Source: Brevundimonas sp.
GTDB taxonomy: Bacteria; Pseudomonadota; Alphaproteobacteria; Caulobacterales; Caulobacteraceae
NCBI GenBank assembly: GCA_022712235.1
Contig: JALAGW010000092.1
Coordinates: 1-8,373, forward strand
Direction: 5' to 3'
Length of the DNA: 8,373 nucleotides
Of this stretch, positions 6,785 through 8,373 are shown one piece after another. The notes beneath the pieces were generated by a model. The model searched no databases. It was not told the origin of the DNA and saw nothing but the letters and a program-made list of their open reading frames with translations. Both the position numbers and the translations under genes were made by a program. Each line of letters starts with the position of its first letter. Position 1 is the first letter of the stretch.

Positions 6785-7295
6785 AGCCTTCACCCTGGAC
6801 CGTATCGCCTCGCCGCTGGGCGAGGTATTGCTGGTCACGGACGCCGAGGGCGCGGTGCGGGCCTTCGACTTCGTGGATTACGAGGCGCGCATGATGAAGC
6901 TGCTGACGCGCCACTACGGCGAGGTCGTGCTGACCGAGGGTCGGGCGCCCGAGGCGGTGCGGGCGGCGGTGGCGGCCTATTTCGGCGGCGACGCGACGGC
7001 GCTGGACGGCCTGACGGTGAAGACCGGCGGCACCGATTTCCAGCGCTCGGTCTGGGCGGCCCTGCGCACCATTCCGGCGGGCGAGACCTGGAGTTACGGC
7101 CAACTGGCGCACGCCATCGGCAAGCCCAGCGCCGTGCGCGCCGTGGGTCTGGCCAACGGGGCCAATCCGGTCGGCGTCATCGTGCCCTGCCACCGCGTCG
7201 TCGGCGCCAACGGGACCCTGACCGGCTATGCCGGCGGACTGGAGCGCAAACGCTGGCTGCTGGCGCACGAAAGCGCCGCGCCGAGGCTTATCTGA
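6765..7295 (+). CDS. ogt: Methylated-DNA--[protein]-cysteine S-methyltransferase
   Basis: The 176-residue suicide repair protein moves alkyl groups from O6-alkylguanine (and O4-alkylthymine) in DNA to its own cysteine. The catalytic motif PCHRVVG (141-147) is intact, with C142 as acceptor. The other family landmarks are present: FQRSVWAALRTIPAGETWSYGQLA (92-115), the arginine-finger region PSAVRAVGLANGANP (121-135) and GYAGGLERKRWLL (154-166). The N-terminal RNase H-like domain (10-80) is present, so the length is normal. Its ATG lies inside the preceding ada-type gene with GGAG at 7 nt spacing, so the two are translationally coupled. Together they supply the parts of E. coli Ada (sensor, activator, O6-methyltransferase) as two polypeptides. 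The gene's 3' end overlaps the convergent LamG gene by 8 nt. Confidence 0.94.
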   Translation: MKKTQPEAFTLDRIASPLGEVLLVTDAEGAVRAFDFVDYEARMMKLLTRHYGEVVLTEGRAPEAVRAAVAAYFGGDATALDGLTVKTGGTDFQRSVWAALRTIPAGETWSYGQLAHAIGKPSAVRAVGLANGANPVGVIVPCHRVVGANGTLTGYAGGLERKRWLLAHESAAPRLI

Positions 7296-7983
7296 ACGGC
7301 GAGGTGAACTGGTCCGGGGTCAGGGCGCGGGGGGTGAAGCGGGCTTCGCGGACGGCGCCGTTGAAGTAGTTGACGCGGTTGATGCGCGTGCCGACCGAGG
7401 CGCGGCCGGGGCCTTGGGGCTTGAAGGCGATCTCCGCCTCGGCCTGGACCACGCCGTTGACGAAGGCGCGATAGGTGGTCCCGTCGAAGGTCTGGGCGAC
7501 GTGAGCCCACTGGCCGAGGGGGTGCAGCCTGGTCGGCTCGATCAGGGGCTTGTTGTAGCCCTCGCCCTTGGTGAAGGCGTCCAGATACCAGCCGCCTTCG
7601 ACCACGCGGATCTCGAACATGATGCGGGTGCCGGGACCGCCGGTCGCCTCGTCCGATTGCAGGTGGAACCAGCGCTGCTCGAAGGGGCCGCCGTCGGGGC
7701 GGAAGACGGCCTCGAAGGTGAAGGTCGCGGCCCCCGCCAGCGGATGCCGGTCGATGAACAGGGCGTCGTCCACGCCGTCGAACTGCACCGCCGGGCCGAA
7801 GGGGCTGGCGACGATGCGGGGCGCGCCCTCGACATGGGTGACCTCGCCGCCGATGGCCGACAGGCGGTCGAAGGTCCAGACGGTCTGGCCCGTTTGCGCG
7901 ACGGGGGCGGGAAGGGAGGCGCAGGCGGCGAGCGGCGCAAGGGCCAGCGGAGCGGCCAGAACGGCGCGGCGGTTCAAGGTCAT
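7288..7983 (-). CDS. LamG-like (concanavalin A-fold) lipoprotein of unknown role
   Basis: The 231-residue product has a lipoprotein signal: LNRRAVL (twin-arginine-like), a hydrophobic run, then a LAAC lipobox with C21 as lipidated residue, so it is anchored in a membrane facing the periplasm. The mature part matches the LamG/jelly-roll pattern: AVQFDGVDDALFI (65-77), TFTFEAVFRP (87-96), QWAHVAQTFDGTTYRAFVNGV (split around 159-178) and an ending FNGAVREARFTPRALTPDQF (208-226). Such domains usually bind sugars or polymers; no catalytic residues are evident. The ATG at 7983 is chosen over one at 8049 because it begins the signal peptide and follows GAGGGGAG. That binding site starts at the stop codon of ilvA, 10 nt upstream, so the two genes are probably co-transcribed and coupled. 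No functional link to isoleucine synthesis is obvious. Confidence 0.82.
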   Translation of the reverse strand: MTLNRRAVLAAPLALAPLAACASLPAPVAQTGQTVWTFDRLSAIGGEVTHVEGAPRIVASPFGPAVQFDGVDDALFIDRHPLAGAATFTFEAVFRPDGGPFEQRWFHLQSDEATGGPGTRIMFEIRVVEGGWYLDAFTKGEGYNKPLIEPTRLHPLGQWAHVAQTFDGTTYRAFVNGVVQAEAEIAFKPQGPGRASVGTRINRVNYFNGAVREARFTPRALTPDQFTSPFR

Positions 7984-7993
7984 GTCGCTCCCC

Positions 7994-8373
7994 TCAGGCC
8001 GCGCCGTCGAGGAAGAGGCGGCAGGCCGGATTGTCGGTCTCATCGACATAGGGGTAGCCGAGGGCGTCCAGCGCGGTCCAGAGGGCGGGGACCTGATCCG
8101 GGGCGACGCTGATCCCGGCCAGCACCCGGCCCACGTCGTCGCCGTGGTTGCGATAGTGGAACAGGGTCAGGGCCCAGGCGGGCTGCAGGCTGTTGAGGAA
8201 GCGCAGGAAGGCGCCGGGGCGCTCGGGGAACTCGAAACGCAACAGGCGTTCGTACGGCAGGCCGATGGTGCGTCCGCCGACCATGTAGCGGACGTGCAGC
8301 TTGGCCGTCTCGTTGTCGCTCATGTCCTCGACGGCGTAGCTGTCCGAGCGGAGGCGTTCGATCAGGGCGTGGC
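7994..8373 (-). CDS. ilvA: Threonine ammonia-lyase (threonine dehydratase), C-terminal part
   Basis: These are the last ~125 residues of the enzyme that deaminates threonine to 2-oxobutanoate, the first step of isoleucine synthesis. The frame is open to the window edge (first complete codon at 8371), so the catalytic PLP domain lies outside. The fragment begins in the linker with EDMSDNETAKLHVRYMVGGR, a landmark that precedes the regulatory domain. The ACT-like domain follows: RFEFPERPGAFLRFLNSLQ, LTLFHYRNHGDDVGRVLAGI, LGYPYVDETDNPACRLFL. This is where isoleucine and valine act in the family. A single regulatory domain is seen between linker and C-terminus, which suggests the shorter form rather than the E. 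coli form with two. An internal ATG at 8323 is not a start. A LamG lipoprotein gene begins 10 nt after its stop. Confidence 0.93.
   Translation of the reverse strand, partial: HALIERLRSDSYAVEDMSDNETAKLHVRYMVGGRTIGLPYERLLRFEFPERPGAFLRFLNSLQPAWALTLFHYRNHGDDVGRVLAGISVAPDQVPALWTALDALGYPYVDETDNPACRLFLDGAA

Noticed and set aside
5504..7268. Long minus-strand frames (5504-6838, 6180-7268) across the ada and ogt genes
   Set aside because: Low-complexity Arg/Pro/Ala translations opposite genes with clear catalytic motifs; they are antisense shadows.
7280..7300. Terminator between the convergent ogt and LamG genes
   Set aside because: The genes overlap by 8 nt and I found no hairpin with a T-run at the junction.
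7228..8112. Plus-strand 294-codon frame over the LamG gene and the ilvA end
   Set aside because: Composition is that of a shadow frame; the minus strand carries a signal peptide, LamG pattern and ilvA motifs.

Overview
The window is very GC-rich, densely coded DNA with short intergenic gaps. The best guess for the host is an alphaproteobacterium of the Caulobacterales, such as Brevundimonas. This rests on base composition, a TTGACG -35 element, the gene styles and the exported protein types, not on any marker gene. Nothing in it looks like a mobile element, CRISPR array or RNA gene.

Left part (1-1369): the 3' end of a dicarboxylate/amino-acid:cation symporter gene (SDF/DAACS family) is followed by a small gene for an exported protein. 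That gene appears cut off: its last ~20 codons are antisense to the end of the next gene. A perfect 9-bp inverted repeat lies between the two genes and holds the ribosome binding site of the second one.

Middle part (1311-5571): a large secreted M14 zinc carboxypeptidase with a C-terminal amidotransferase-like domain is on the minus strand. It diverges from a PadR-family regulator and its partner, a six-helix membrane protein with an N-terminal HAAS-type helical domain. The padR promoter region is striking. A perfect dyad encloses the TTGAC -35 element, and three tandem 14-bp near-repeats run from there across the -10 and transcription start region. This looks like a dense operator for autoregulation, possibly also controlling the divergent peptidase.

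Right part (5651-8373): an alkylation-damage operon contains an Ada-type methyl sensor and AraC-type activator fused to the N-terminal domain of the AlkA glycosylase. The catalytic HhH-GPD core of AlkA is missing in frame. Its last 20 nt overlap a stand-alone O6-methylguanine methyltransferase gene. Convergent to it on the minus strand are the 3' end of ilvA (threonine ammonia-lyase) and a closely linked LamG-like lipoprotein gene.

I see no wholly new system. The best candidates for a second look are the padR operator array with its HAAS membrane partner, the Ada-AlkA protein lacking its catalytic core, and the truncated exported protein with the hairpin over its start.
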